A stretch of 42,761 nt of DNA. Origin: Sulfurimonas sp. Lineage in GTDB: Bacteria > Campylobacterota > Campylobacteria > Campylobacterales > Sulfurimonadaceae. Position 1 is the first letter of the stretch. Each line of letters begins with the position of its first letter. Made by a program: the position numbers and the translations under genes. Of the stretch, positions 8,731 to 16,348 are shown in pieces. The DNA is taken from contig JALWSY010000152.1 in the NCBI GenBank assembly GCA_027083035.1, forward strand, positions 1 to 42,761, read 5' to 3'. The notes beneath the pieces were generated by a model. The model ran no database searches and was not told where the DNA came from. It saw nothing but the letters and a program-made list of their open reading frames with translations.

Positions 8731-9368
8731 TTGCCCCGTACCGCTTTATCCCTTTTGCGGAGGAGAGTGGTTTGATTGTTTCTATTGATAGATTAGTGAT
8801 GCAAAAGGCTATGCAGGAGGTCTCAATATGGATGAAAGAGGGACTTTTTTCTGGAATACTTTCGATAAATCTTGCTATTAAGCAGCTCAATCAGAAAGAT
8901 TTTATTCAAAAACTACAAGAGTATATGCAATGCACAAATTTTCCAGCAGACTCTTTAAAACTTGAAATTACCGAGGGAGATATTATGAAAGATCCTGAGA
9001 CTTCTATCTCTGTGCTTGATGAGATTACATCTTTAGGAATTAAGCTCTCTGTTGATGATTTTGGAACAGGATACTCCTCTTTGGCTTATTTGAAAAAGTT
9101 ACCGGTTTCACAACTTAAGATAGATAAGTCCTTTGTTGATGCACTTCCTGAATGCGAAGATGATGCTTCTATTGTAAAAACAATCATATCACTAGGAGAG
9201 GGACTAAACTTAAATATTATTGCAGAGGGAGTTGAGGAGGAGAAGCAACTAAATTTCTTAAAGGAAAATGGGTGCTATAATATCCAGGGTTATTACTACT
9301 CAGAACCTCTTAACACAGAGACGATGCACACTTATTTAAGAGTGCATCAAGAGAGCTTGACTAGTTAG
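8727..9368 (+). CDS. EAL-domain remainder of the same frameshifted gene
   Basis: 213 residues covering most of an EAL phosphodiesterase. Visible catalytic features are the metal-ligand Asn in LSINLAIKQL, EITEGDI, DDFGTGYSSLAYLKKLPVSQ, the Lys in QLKIDKSF, EGVEEEKQ and IQGYYYSEPL. The first metal ligand, the Glu of the EAL motif, is encoded just upstream in the same frame (LEALVRW, 8688-8708) but before any start codon. The separate ORF from 8727 would therefore lack an essential residue and no convincing RBS precedes it. It overlaps the end of the convergent CheY-like gene by 8 nt. Confidence 0.6.
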   Translation: MIAPYRFIPFAEESGLIVSIDRLVMQKAMQEVSIWMKEGLFSGILSINLAIKQLNQKDFIQKLQEYMQCTNFPADSLKLEITEGDIMKDPETSISVLDEITSLGIKLSVDDFGTGYSSLAYLKKLPVSQLKIDKSFVDALPECEDDASIVKTIISLGEGLNLNIIAEGVEEEKQLNFLKENGCYNIQGYYYSEPLNTETMHTYLRVHQESLTS

Positions 9369-9753
9369 ACATCCTTGCAGTAATAGTGTTGAGTGTTTTA
9401 AAGATGGCATCCTCTTGAAATGGCTTAACCATGTAGCCGTTAGCACCCTTTTTAATCATCTTAAGAACACTCGCTTTAGATCCCTCTGTTGTTGCCATAA
9501 TGATGCGTGTTTTATTCCACTCTTTGTTGGCTCTAACGGCATCAACAACTTCTTCTCCTGTCATGTTTGGCATATTCCAATCAAGAAGCATAATATCAAC
9601 TTTCTCTTTTTTCATAACCTCCATAGCCTCAAGTCCATCTTCCGCCTCAAAGATATTTAACTCTTTCCATTCAGGCGGCTTGAAGTAGCGTTTTATTGTA
9701 TTTGTAAGAACGCGTCTTACGATTTTACTATCATCTACGATTAATACATTCAT
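9361..9753 (-). CDS. single-domain CheY-like response regulator
   Basis: A stand-alone receiver domain (130 aa from the preferred start). It has the acidic pair in LIVDDSKIVRR, the phospho-acceptor Asp in MLLDWNMPNMTG, the switch Thr in MATTEGSK and the Lys in YMVKPF, so it should be phosphorylatable. There is no output domain, so it would act by protein contact, as CheY does at the flagellar switch. The track start at 9783 adds MYINIIKGKN. I prefer ATG 9753 (MNVLIVDD) because AAAGG precedes it and a TATATT -10 lies at 9775-9780, inside the longer ORF. No kinase gene is adjacent; its partner is unknown. Confidence 0.88.
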   Translation of the reverse strand: MNVLIVDDSKIVRRVLTNTIKRYFKPPEWKELNIFEAEDGLEAMEVMKKEKVDIMLLDWNMPNMTGEEVVDAVRANKEWNKTRIIMATTEGSKASVLKMIKKGANGYMVKPFQEDAIFKTLNTITARMSN

Positions 9754-9774
9754 ATTTTTACCTTTGATTATGTT

Positions 9775-9780
9775 AATATA
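9775..9780 (-). promoter_or_regulatory. -10 element of the CheY-like gene
   Basis: TATATT preceded by GTG (extended -10 like) on the minus strand, 22 nt before ATG 9753. It supports the shorter start. Confidence 0.4.
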
Positions 9781-9863
9781 CACTTTTAGAATTTTAACAC
9801 AAAAAATAAAATTTTTTCTATGAAATCTCTTTAAAAAAGATTAATCTAATTATTGGGGTATAA

Positions 9864-10631
9864 ATGAGTATATTTGATTCGATTTTACTAGGAGTTATAG
9901 AAGGATTTACAGAATTTCTTCCTATTTCATCGACTGGGCATCTCATTGTCGCGAGTCACTTTTTAGGGATAGACCAGACAAGTGTAACCAAAGCGTATGA
10001 GGTGATTATACAGTTTGCTGCTATTTTAGCAGTTATCTTTAACTACAAAGAGAAGTTTACTCTTCGAAAGATAGATCTCTGGAGTAAGGTTTTTTTAGCA
10101 TTTTTACCTATAGGAGTGGTGGGTTTCCTCTTTTCGCATCAGATTAAAGAACTCTTTAGTATAACTGTAGTAGCCATCATGTTTATTGTGGGAGGGGTAA
10201 TCTTTGTGCTTGTTGAGAAGTTTTTTATTCCCCAAGAGAAGTCTATGATAGAGGATGTTGAAGCGGTTTCATTTAAGCAGGCAATAATCATAGGAGTGGC
10301 GCAAGTTTTTGCTCTTGTTCCCGGTACAAGCAGGGCAGGCTCTACTATTATAGGCGCATTGCTTGTAGGTTTGAGCCGCAGGGCGAGTGCTGAGTTTAGT
10401 TTTTTACTTGCATTTCCTGTGATGGGGGCTGTCACAGCATATGATTTGTTAAAACATTATAAAGAGTTTAGTGATGCAAATCTACTCACTTTAGGGATTG
10501 GTTTTTTTGTTGCTTTTGGGGTGGCATATCTTACTATTAAACTTTTTTTGAAGTTTTTAGAGAAGTTTACTTTTCTTTTCTTTGGTATTTATCGAATAAT
10601 TTTTGGAGTAGTGTTGTTGTTATTATTTTAA
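9864..10631 (+). CDS. uppP: undecaprenyl-diphosphatase
   Basis: UppP (BacA) removes one phosphate from undecaprenyl diphosphate at the inner membrane so the lipid carrier can be reused for peptidoglycan and other wall polymers. The 255-aa hydrophobic protein carries both signature regions: [15 protein letters not shown] near the N-terminus and [20 protein letters not shown] in the middle with the essential Arg. About seven to eight membrane segments are visible. A GGGGT stretch lies just before the ATG. The gene is followed directly by a sigma-54-like promoter and a 30-codon ORF. It is alone on its strand on the left side, divergent from the CheY-like gene. Confidence 0.96.
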   Translation: MSIFDSILLGVIEGFTEFLPISSTGHLIVASHFLGIDQTSVTKAYEVIIQFAAILAVIFNYKEKFTLRKIDLWSKVFLAFLPIGVVGFLFSHQIKELFSITVVAIMFIVGGVIFVLVEKFFIPQEKSMIEDVEAVSFKQAIIIGVAQVFALVPGTSRAGSTIIGALLVGLSRRASAEFSFLLAFPVMGAVTAYDLLKHYKEFSDANLLTLGIGFFVAFGVAYLTIKLFLKFLEKFTFLFFGIYRIIFGVVLLLLF

Positions 10632-10632
10632 A

Positions 10633-10648
10633 TGGTACTTTTTTTGCT
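10633..10648 (+). promoter_or_regulatory. sigma-54 (RpoN) -24/-12 promoter candidate
   Basis: TGGTACTTTTTTTGCT has the GG (10634-10635) and GC (10646-10647) dinucleotides exactly 12 bp apart, as the sigma-54 consensus TGGCAC-N5-TTGC requires. It begins 2 bp after the uppP stop. The predicted start near 10659 lies about 17 nt upstream of a strong RBS and the small ORF at 10688. In Campylobacterota RpoN mainly drives flagellar rod-hook genes. Confidence 0.5.
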
Positions 10649-10687
10649 TGTATAGGGTGTAGATATCTGAAAAGTAAAGGAGATATT

Positions 10688-10780
10688 ATGCAAACTATCG
10701 GAAAATATACAGACAAACTATATGATTTTTTAGAAGATTTAGAGGAGAAGTTTTGTACTCTCTCTCTAAAATTTTTATAA
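10688..10780 (+). CDS. 30-aa small ORF (microprotein candidate)
   Basis: Too short for the ORF track. ATG at 10688, 30 codons, stop TAA at 10778. The RBS AAAGGAG ends 5 nt before the ATG, an excellent match and better than most genes in this window. The product begins MQTIGKYTDKLYDFLEDLEE and ends in KFCTLSLKFL. It is acidic in the middle and looks like one amphipathic helix with a single Cys and a hydrophobic C-terminus. It converges with rdgB and overlaps its last codons by 6 nt. The upstream sigma-54-like promoter suggests RpoN-dependent expression. I do not recognise a family and infer no function; it may prove non-coding. Confidence 0.45.
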   Translation: MQTIGKYTDKLYDFLEDLEEKFCTLSLKFL

Positions 10781-11362
10781 TGTTTTTAAGATTTTTTTCA
10801 TAAGGTAGAGAGCTTTGGATCGGTGAGAGAGTTTTTTCTTTATCTCATTGTCTAGCTCTCCTAAAGTCTTTGAATATCCCAAGGGTATAAACATCGGATC
10901 GTATCCGAAACCTCCATCTCCTCTTGCTTCACTCAGAGCAGTTCCATACATCCAGCCATGCACACTTCTCTCTATATCTTTTGTAACAATAGCAATAGCA
11001 GCTGTGTAGTGAGCAGGAGAGTGAGAAACCCCTGCTTTTTTGATATTTTCCATAAGTATTTGTAGATTCTCTTTATCAGAGGCACCCTCTCCGGCATAAC
11101 GGGCACTATAAATTCCCGGAGCACCATCAAGTACATCAACACTAATGCCACTATCATCAGCGATAACGATACTACTTGCATCATCAAGTGCTTTATAGAC
11201 TGCGCGTGCTTTTATAAGAGCGTTCTCTTTAAAAGTTTGGGCATCTTCGATGATTTCAAACTCCTCTATCAGTTCAGAGTAGGGTACTACCTTATATTCT
11301 GGGCATAACTCCTGTATCTCACGCACTTTTCCTTTATTAGATGTAGCTAAAACTAATTTCAA
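10775..11362 (-). CDS. rdgB: RdgB/HAM1-type XTP/dITP pyrophosphatase
   Basis: A house-cleaning nucleotide pyrophosphatase that removes dITP, XTP and dXTP before they enter DNA or RNA. The 195-aa length is usual. Motifs are the N-terminal ATSNKGKVREI phosphate-binding stretch, FKENALIKA, VIADDSGISVDVLDGAPG, IYSARYAG, and the C-terminal GDGGFGYDPMFIP and LSHRSKAL. The first residue is encoded by TTG (11360-11362), preceded by GAGGGAG with 5 nt spacing; no in-frame ATG gives the conserved N-terminus. It is divergent from the MFS gene and converges with the small ORF after uppP. Confidence 0.95.
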   Translation of the reverse strand: MKLVLATSNKGKVREIQELCPEYKVVPYSELIEEFEIIEDAQTFKENALIKARAVYKALDDASSIVIADDSGISVDVLDGAPGIYSARYAGEGASDKENLQILMENIKKAGVSHSPAHYTAAIAIVTKDIERSVHGWMYGTALSEARGDGGFGYDPMFIPLGYSKTLGELDNEIKKKLSHRSKALYLMKKILKTL

Positions 11363-11429
11363 ACTTGCTCCCTCTATTAATCATCTTTTGTATATAATTG
11401 CAAAATTATACTATATGTAAAGGTTTTAA

Positions 11430-12758
11430 ATGTTTAAAAAAGTACTTCCCTTATCATCTATTTTGTTTTTAAGATTCTTAGGACTCTTTCTTGTTTTGCC
11501 TGTTCTCTCTGTATATGCTCTTGATTTGGAGAATGCAACAGGTTTTTTAGTGGGTGTTATCGTTGGTGGATATGCCTTAACACAGGCAATATTTCAAATC
11601 CCTTTTGGAACTATGAGTGATAAGTATGGACGAAAGCCTACTATCCTTTTTGGACTGATTATCTTTCTTGTAGGCTCACTTATTTGTGCTTATTCTACTG
11701 ATATCTATACACTTATGCTTGGACGCTTCTTACAAGGTGCTGGTGCAATTGGTTCTGTTGTTACTGCGATGATTGCTGATTTGGTAGAGGAGAAGACTCG
11801 TGGCCATGCTATGGCTATTATGGGCGGTTTTATCGCTATGAGTTTTGCTGTCGCTATGGCACTTGGGCCTGTAATCGCAGCAAACTTTGGTGTAAGTGCT
11901 ATCTTCTTAATTACTGCTGCTTTAGCAATTCTAGCGATTGTGGTACTTTTTACAAAAGTACCAACACCTCCAAAGATTAAGCATATTTACCATAATAATT
12001 CAAAAACTTCAGACATCTTAAAAGATAATAATCTTCTTAATATGATTATTATCAACGCTATGCAAAAGGGTCTTATGACAGTTGCATTTGTACTTATTCC
12101 TATTTTGCTTACAAAACCAGAGTATGGGTTTGGCTGGGAGAAGGCAGAGCTTTGGAAAGTTTATGTTCCAGCTATGATTGCAGGGTTGATCGCTATGGGA
12201 CCTGCTGCTGTGTTTGGTGAGAAGAAAAATATACCAAAACAGATATTTTTACTTTCGATAGTTCTCTTTTTAGCATCATTTTTGATTATGGGATTTACTA
12301 CTTCAAGTGCGGTATTTGTCTTCGGAGTTATCTTCTTTTTTATCGGTTTTAATATGATGGAGCCACTCGTGCAGTCAATGATTTCAAAGTTTGCAAAAGT
12401 ACATCAAAAGGGTGCAGCTTTAGGTATAGCTAACTCTGCAGCATACTTTTTTACCTTTTTAGGAGGAACCTTTGCAGGTCTCTACCTTGATATAAGTGAC
12501 AGAGAGACGCTTGGCATTACACTCGGAGCTATCATAATTTTATGGCTTGTGTGGACTGCTTTTAAACTACAAAATCCTCTCAAACACTCACATCTTTATA
12601 TCGATGAGTCAAAAGTTGACTTTGATAAATTATACGCTTTAGAGAGTGAGCATATAGCGGAGTGGTTTATTAATGAGACAGAAAAAGTGGTAGTTATTAA
12701 GTATGTAACAGATAAAATGCAAGAAGATGATTTAAAAGCTAAAGTAGAAAAAGCGTAA
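11430..12758 (+). CDS. YajR-like MFS transporter with C-terminal soluble extension
   Basis: A 442-aa major facilitator. About twelve hydrophobic segments fill residues 8-385, with motif A between TM2 and TM3 (GTMSDKYGRKPTI) and the motif-B-like GRFLQGAGAIGS. After the last helix there is a soluble tail of about 55 residues (FDKLYALESEHIAEWFINET, then KVVVIKYVTD). It has an alpha/beta pattern, resembling a shortened YAM domain of E. coli YajR. Substrate is unknown; drug-type proton antiport is typical for the subfamily. The RBS AAAGG precedes the ATG, and TATACT at 11407-11412 may be its -10. It is 15 bp upstream of bamD and probably co-transcribed with it. Confidence 0.85.
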   Translation: MFKKVLPLSSILFLRFLGLFLVLPVLSVYALDLENATGFLVGVIVGGYALTQAIFQIPFGTMSDKYGRKPTILFGLIIFLVGSLICAYSTDIYTLMLGRFLQGAGAIGSVVTAMIADLVEEKTRGHAMAIMGGFIAMSFAVAMALGPVIAANFGVSAIFLITAALAILAIVVLFTKVPTPPKIKHIYHNNSKTSDILKDNNLLNMIIINAMQKGLMTVAFVLIPILLTKPEYGFGWEKAELWKVYVPAMIAGLIAMGPAAVFGEKKNIPKQIFLLSIVLFLASFLIMGFTTSSAVFVFGVIFFFIGFNMMEPLVQSMISKFAKVHQKGAALGIANSAAYFFTFLGGTFAGLYLDISDRETLGITLGAIIILWLVWTAFKLQNPLKHSHLYIDESKVDFDKLYALESEHIAEWFINETEKVVVIKYVTDKMQEDDLKAKVEKA

Positions 12759-12773
12759 AAGGATACTGTTGTA

Positions 12774-13523
12774 ATGAGAGAACAACTAAAATTACTCTGT
12801 GCATCATTAGCTATTGTACTGCTTTTTAGCTCTTGTGCAAAAGAGCTAGAGGAGTATAATAAGCCGGCCATGTATTGGTATGGGAAGATTATAGAGTCTA
12901 TTTCTGAAGGAAATATCGATAAGGCTGATAACTACTACTCCTCGTTGCAGAGTGAACACGTCGGCTCACCACTTCTGCCTGAAGCTACGATGATTTTAGC
13001 TATCTCTCATATGTATTATGAGGAGTATATACTTACTGAACACTATCTTGATGAGTACATAAAACGCTATGCGAACTATAATGAAAAAGAGGAAGCGGAG
13101 TTTTTAAAGATAAAAGCAAAATATATGTCACTTCCAAATCCAAGACGCGATCAGGTACTTATAAAAGAGGCTATAAGAGCATCTGAAAAGTTTAAAAGTG
13201 AGTACCCACACTCTATGTACTATAGTGTAGTGGATACAATGCTGACAAATCTCTACTTATCAGAAGCTTCTTTAAATGAGACAGTAGCGAGTCTGTATGA
13301 TAGGATAGATAAGCCAAAGAGTGCGGCTTATTACAGAGCAAAAGAAGCTGAACCATGGATAGTATGGAAGGATGTTGATAGAGCGAAGACACCTTGGTAT
13401 AGAGAGTGGTTTGAAGGGGATGGAACTGCGAGTTGGTATGGTTTTTTAATCCCAGATACGCGTAGTGTCGTCTCTCGAAACTCTGTAGTAGATACAAATG
13501 AAACTGAAATAGGAAATAGATAA
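12774..13523 (+). CDS. bamD: outer-membrane assembly lipoprotein BamD
   Basis: Essential lipoprotein of the BAM complex that helps insert beta-barrel proteins into the outer membrane. The 249-aa precursor has a hydrophobic signal (LKLLCASLAIVLLF) and the lipobox LFSSC with Cys21 as the lipidated residue. The following helical TPR-like region (GKIIESISEGNIDKADNYYS onward, with YSVVDTMLTNLYLSEASLN) fits BamD/ComL. The RBS AAGGATA precedes the ATG. The gene ends 1 nt before lon starts; the bamD-lon pair is also found in Helicobacter. The extreme C-terminus is polar and less typical. Confidence 0.9.
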   Translation: MREQLKLLCASLAIVLLFSSCAKELEEYNKPAMYWYGKIIESISEGNIDKADNYYSSLQSEHVGSPLLPEATMILAISHMYYEEYILTEHYLDEYIKRYANYNEKEEAEFLKIKAKYMSLPNPRRDQVLIKEAIRASEKFKSEYPHSMYYSVVDTMLTNLYLSEASLNETVASLYDRIDKPKSAAYYRAKEAEPWIVWKDVDRAKTPWYREWFEGDGTASWYGFLIPDTRSVVSRNSVVDTNETEIGNR

Positions 13524-13524
13524 T

Positions 13525-15942
13525 ATGAAACTTAGTAACTATGGTGAATTCCCTACTGATATCCCGGTAATAGCGGAAGATGAACTCTTTTTATATCCCT
13601 TTATGATAAGTCCGATTTTCTTAAATGATGCAAAAAATATAGCAGCTGCAACAGAGGCAATAGAGGATAATTCTTTAGTGATAGTATGCCCAACAAAGGC
13701 ATCTCGTGAGGGTGAGCGAGAGTATGATGCACTCTATGATGCGGGAGTTGTAGGTTCTATTATGCGTAAAGTTGCTCTGCCAGATGGTCGTGTAAAGGTG
13801 CTTTTTCAGGGCTTAGCAAGAGCAAAAAGTCTCTATAAAGTACAAGATGATCCCTTAGTTGCACATGTAGATATTATTGAGCCTACTGAGGTAAATGCAC
13901 TTAAAATCGATGCAATATTAGAGGTTGTAAGAGAGAAGGTGCGATTACTCTCTGGTGTAAGTAATTACTTTCCACCTGATTTACTACGAACAATAGAGGA
14001 GAATCATGATCATAATAGAATTATCGATTTAATCTGTTCAAGTATAAAACTTAAAAAAGATCAAGCATATAGACTTTTTGTTGAAAAGGATACAGAGAAG
14101 CGATTTTTGGATTTGATTGATCATCTTATAGATGAGATAGAGGCAAATAAACTGCAAAAAGAGATTCGTGCTAAGGCGCATACTCATATTGAAAAGGTCA
14201 ACAAAGAGTACTTCTTAAAAGAGCAACTCAAGCAGATTCAAAAAGAGTTAGGTACAGACACATCAAGAGATGAAGAGATTGAGGAGTATAGAAAAAAGCT
14301 TGAAGCCAAAAAAGGCAAAATAGATGAGGGCGCTTACAAAGAGATAGAGAAACAGCTAGAACGATTTGCGCGAATGCATCCTGATTCTTCAGATGCTTCT
14401 ATGACACAGACGTATCTGGATTGGGTACTTGAAATTCCTTTTGGAGAACTTGCAAAAAAACCTTTGCGTATTGAAGCAGTAGAGGCACAACTTAATAAAG
14501 ATCACTTCTCGCTTGAAAAACCAAAAAAGCGTATTGTTGAGTATTTTGCTGTAAAAGAGCTTTTAGCACTTCGAGGTGTATCAAATAAAAAAGGTGCTGG
14601 TGCGATTCTCTGCTTTAGCGGACCTCCGGGAGTTGGAAAGACATCTCTTGCAAACTCTATAGCAACAGCACTTAAGCGACCTTTGGTGCGTATAGCACTT
14701 GGTGGACTTGAAGATGTAAATGAGTTGCGGGGACACAGGCGTACTTATGTTGGTGCTATGCCGGGGCGAATTACGCAGGGTATCATAGATGCCAAAAAGA
14801 TGAATCCTGTAATCGTATTAGATGAGATAGATAAAGTCTCTCGCTCACAAAGAGGCGATCCAACATCAGTGCTGTTAGAAATCTTAGATCCTGAACAAAA
14901 TAGTGAGTTTAGAGATTATTATTTAAACTTCAATTTGGATCTCTCTAATGCTATTTTTATCGCTACTGCAAATGATGTAGGGCGTATTCCTGCGCCACTT
15001 CGTGATAGAATGGAGTTTATTACGGTTAGTTCCTATACCCCTCAGGAGAAGTTTGAGATAGCATCAAGATATCTTCTGCCTCAAGAGCTCAAAAAGCATG
15101 GGCTGAAAAAATCAGAGCTGAGTGTCTCAAAATCAGCGATGAAAGAGCTTATTCACAGTTACACCCGTGAGGCAGGGGTGAGAAATCTTCGTCGTCGTAT
15201 AGCTGATTTGTGTCGTAAAGTTGCCAAAGAGATACTACAAAATAGTGATATATCTAAGGTCTCTGTTACTATGAAAAATCTCAAAAACTATTTTGATAAG
15301 AGTGTCTTTGAGATTGAGAAGACAGATAAAGTTCCTGTAGTTGGTGTGGTTAATGGTCTTGCATGGACAGCAGTTGGTGGTGATGTACTCAAAATAGAGT
15401 CTATTCGCATCAAAGGTAAAGGAGCTATGCAGCTCACAGGAAGCCTTGGTGATGTTATGAAAGAGTCTGCACGCATTGCTATGAGTGTTGTGAAAACACT
15501 TATTGATACACAAAAGTTAAAGATTGATGCAAACAATATACCTATGACTTTCAAAGAGAAGGAAGAGGGTGTAAAAATTGACGCTAGTGAGGTCTATAAG
15601 CGTTATGATTTGCATATTCATGTTCCTGATGGGGCAACACCAAAAGATGGTCCTAGTGCAGGTATAGCTATGGTAAGTGTGATTGCTTCGATACTTAGTA
15701 GCAGAAAAATTCGCTCAGAAATAGCAATGACGGGTGAGGTCTCTTTGAGTGGGGATGTACTTCCAATAGGTGGTCTCAAAGAGAAGCTAATTGCTGCACA
15801 TAAGGCGGGCATGACAAAAGTGCTTATTCCTGTAAAAAATTACGAACGAGATTTAGAAGATATCCCTAAAGAGGTGCAAGAAGCTATGGAAATTGTTGGT
15901 GTGAAACGCATTGAAGAGGTGCTAAAACAAGTTCTAATATAG
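13525..15942 (+). CDS. lon: ATP-dependent protease Lon
   Basis: Hexameric AAA+ serine protease that degrades misfolded and regulatory proteins in the cytoplasm. The 805 residues comprise the N-terminal substrate-recognition domain (about 10-205), a coiled-coil linker, the AAA+ module with Walker A GPPGVGKTS (Lys372) and Walker B VIVLDEIDKV, and the protease domain with the catalytic dyad Ser711 (KDGPSAGIAM) and Lys754 (GGLKEKLIAAHKAG). All key residues are present. It is translationally close to bamD (TAATATG). A 13-bp perfect hairpin overlaps the stop codon and ends the transcript. Confidence 0.98.
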   Translation: MKLSNYGEFPTDIPVIAEDELFLYPFMISPIFLNDAKNIAAATEAIEDNSLVIVCPTKASREGEREYDALYDAGVVGSIMRKVALPDGRVKVLFQGLARAKSLYKVQDDPLVAHVDIIEPTEVNALKIDAILEVVREKVRLLSGVSNYFPPDLLRTIEENHDHNRIIDLICSSIKLKKDQAYRLFVEKDTEKRFLDLIDHLIDEIEANKLQKEIRAKAHTHIEKVNKEYFLKEQLKQIQKELGTDTSRDEEIEEYRKKLEAKKGKIDEGAYKEIEKQLERFARMHPDSSDASMTQTYLDWVLEIPFGELAKKPLRIEAVEAQLNKDHFSLEKPKKRIVEYFAVKELLALRGVSNKKGAGAILCFSGPPGVGKTSLANSIATALKRPLVRIALGGLEDVNELRGHRRTYVGAMPGRITQGIIDAKKMNPVIVLDEIDKVSRSQRGDPTSVLLEILDPEQNSEFRDYYLNFNLDLSNAIFIATANDVGRIPAPLRDRMEFITVSSYTPQEKFEIASRYLLPQELKKHGLKKSELSVSKSAMKELIHSYTREAGVRNLRRRIADLCRKVAKEILQNSDISKVSVTMKNLKNYFDKSVFEIEKTDKVPVVGVVNGLAWTAVGGDVLKIESIRIKGKGAMQLTGSLGDVMKESARIAMSVVKTLIDTQKLKIDANNIPMTFKEKEEGVKIDASEVYKRYDLHIHVPDGATPKDGPSAGIAMVSVIASILSSRKIRSEIAMTGEVSLSGDVLPIGGLKEKLIAAHKAGMTKVLIPVKNYERDLEDIPKEVQEAMEIVGVKRIEEVLKQVLI

Positions 15943-15953
15943 AACTTGTTTTA
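15923..15953. terminator. bidirectional terminator between lon and the receiver gene
   Basis: TAAAACAAGTTCT and AGAACTTGTTTTA pair perfectly (13 bp) around the loop AATAT. The lon stop codon lies in the loop and 3' arm. The A-rich and T-rich arm ends supply a U-rich 3' tail in both directions. It lies between convergent genes, the classic place for a shared terminator. Confidence 0.8.
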
Positions 15954-15959
15954 TAAAAA

Positions 15960-16337
15960 TTAGACAATAACAGTTGATATCTTAGCAAGAAGGTCTTCAT
16001 TGCGAATAGGCTTCATTAAAAAGCCATTTGCACCACACTCTAGTGCTTCTGCCTTTTTTGTCTCATCTGTGGTCAATACAATAATCGGTAGTTGGCGCAA
16101 GTTATCATCAGCACGTACAACTTTAAGCATATCTATTCCGCCCATTATAGGCATTATGATATCAAGCAGTATGATATCAATATCGTCACGGCTCTTTAGC
16201 ACTCCAATCGCATCAGAACCGTTTTTTGCCTCTATTACCTCTTTTACTTTTCCACTTTTATTGAGCATAGATTTCAGAAGTTTGAGATTTATCATATCAT
16301 CATCAACAGCTAAAACTACTAAATCATCTTTTGTCAT
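15960..16337 (-). CDS. single-domain response regulator of the phosphorelay operon
   Basis: A 125-aa receiver domain with no output domain. It has the acidic triplet in LAVDDDMINLKL, the acceptor Asp in ILLDIIMPIMGG, the switch Thr in VLTTDETK and the Lys in LMKPIRNE, so phosphorylation should be possible. It is the last gene of the PAS-Hpt-kinase-receiver operon, 11 nt after the kinase, and would be the natural final acceptor from the Hpt protein. With no DNA-binding or enzymatic domain, its output must be a protein contact, for example with the flagellar motor or another regulator. The bidirectional terminator at 15923-15953 follows it. Confidence 0.9.
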   Translation of the reverse strand: MTKDDLVVLAVDDDMINLKLLKSMLNKSGKVKEVIEAKNGSDAIGVLKSRDDIDIILLDIIMPIMGGIDMLKVVRADDNLRQLPIIVLTTDETKKAEALECGANGFLMKPIRNEDLLAKISTVIV

Positions 16338-16348
16338 TGGTTAAATCC

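Larger units (their letters stand above)
7252..9368 (+). pseudogene. PAS-PAS-GGDEF-EAL cyclic-di-GMP enzyme, interrupted by a frameshift
   Basis: Read through one frameshift this is a complete, about 705-residue c-di-GMP signalling protein: coiled N-terminus, two PAS domains, GGDEF and EAL. Frame 1 runs to 8730 and frame 3 continues to 9368. At 8662-8667 the text reads GAT TTC GTA in frame 1. One additional base after GATTT would restore the family sequence, giving ...YQPQIDF then RNHSIIGLEALVRWKHP, which includes the EAL motif itself. The missing base lies in a three-T run, so either a true one-base deletion or a sequence error is possible. All other EAL catalytic residues are intact downstream, which suggests a very recent event or an error. 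The two ORFs are also listed separately. Confidence 0.75.

Noticed and set aside
9754-9783. Ten-residue N-terminal extension of the CheY-like protein
   Set aside because: It contains the probable -10 element, and the receiver fold begins at MNVLIVDD.
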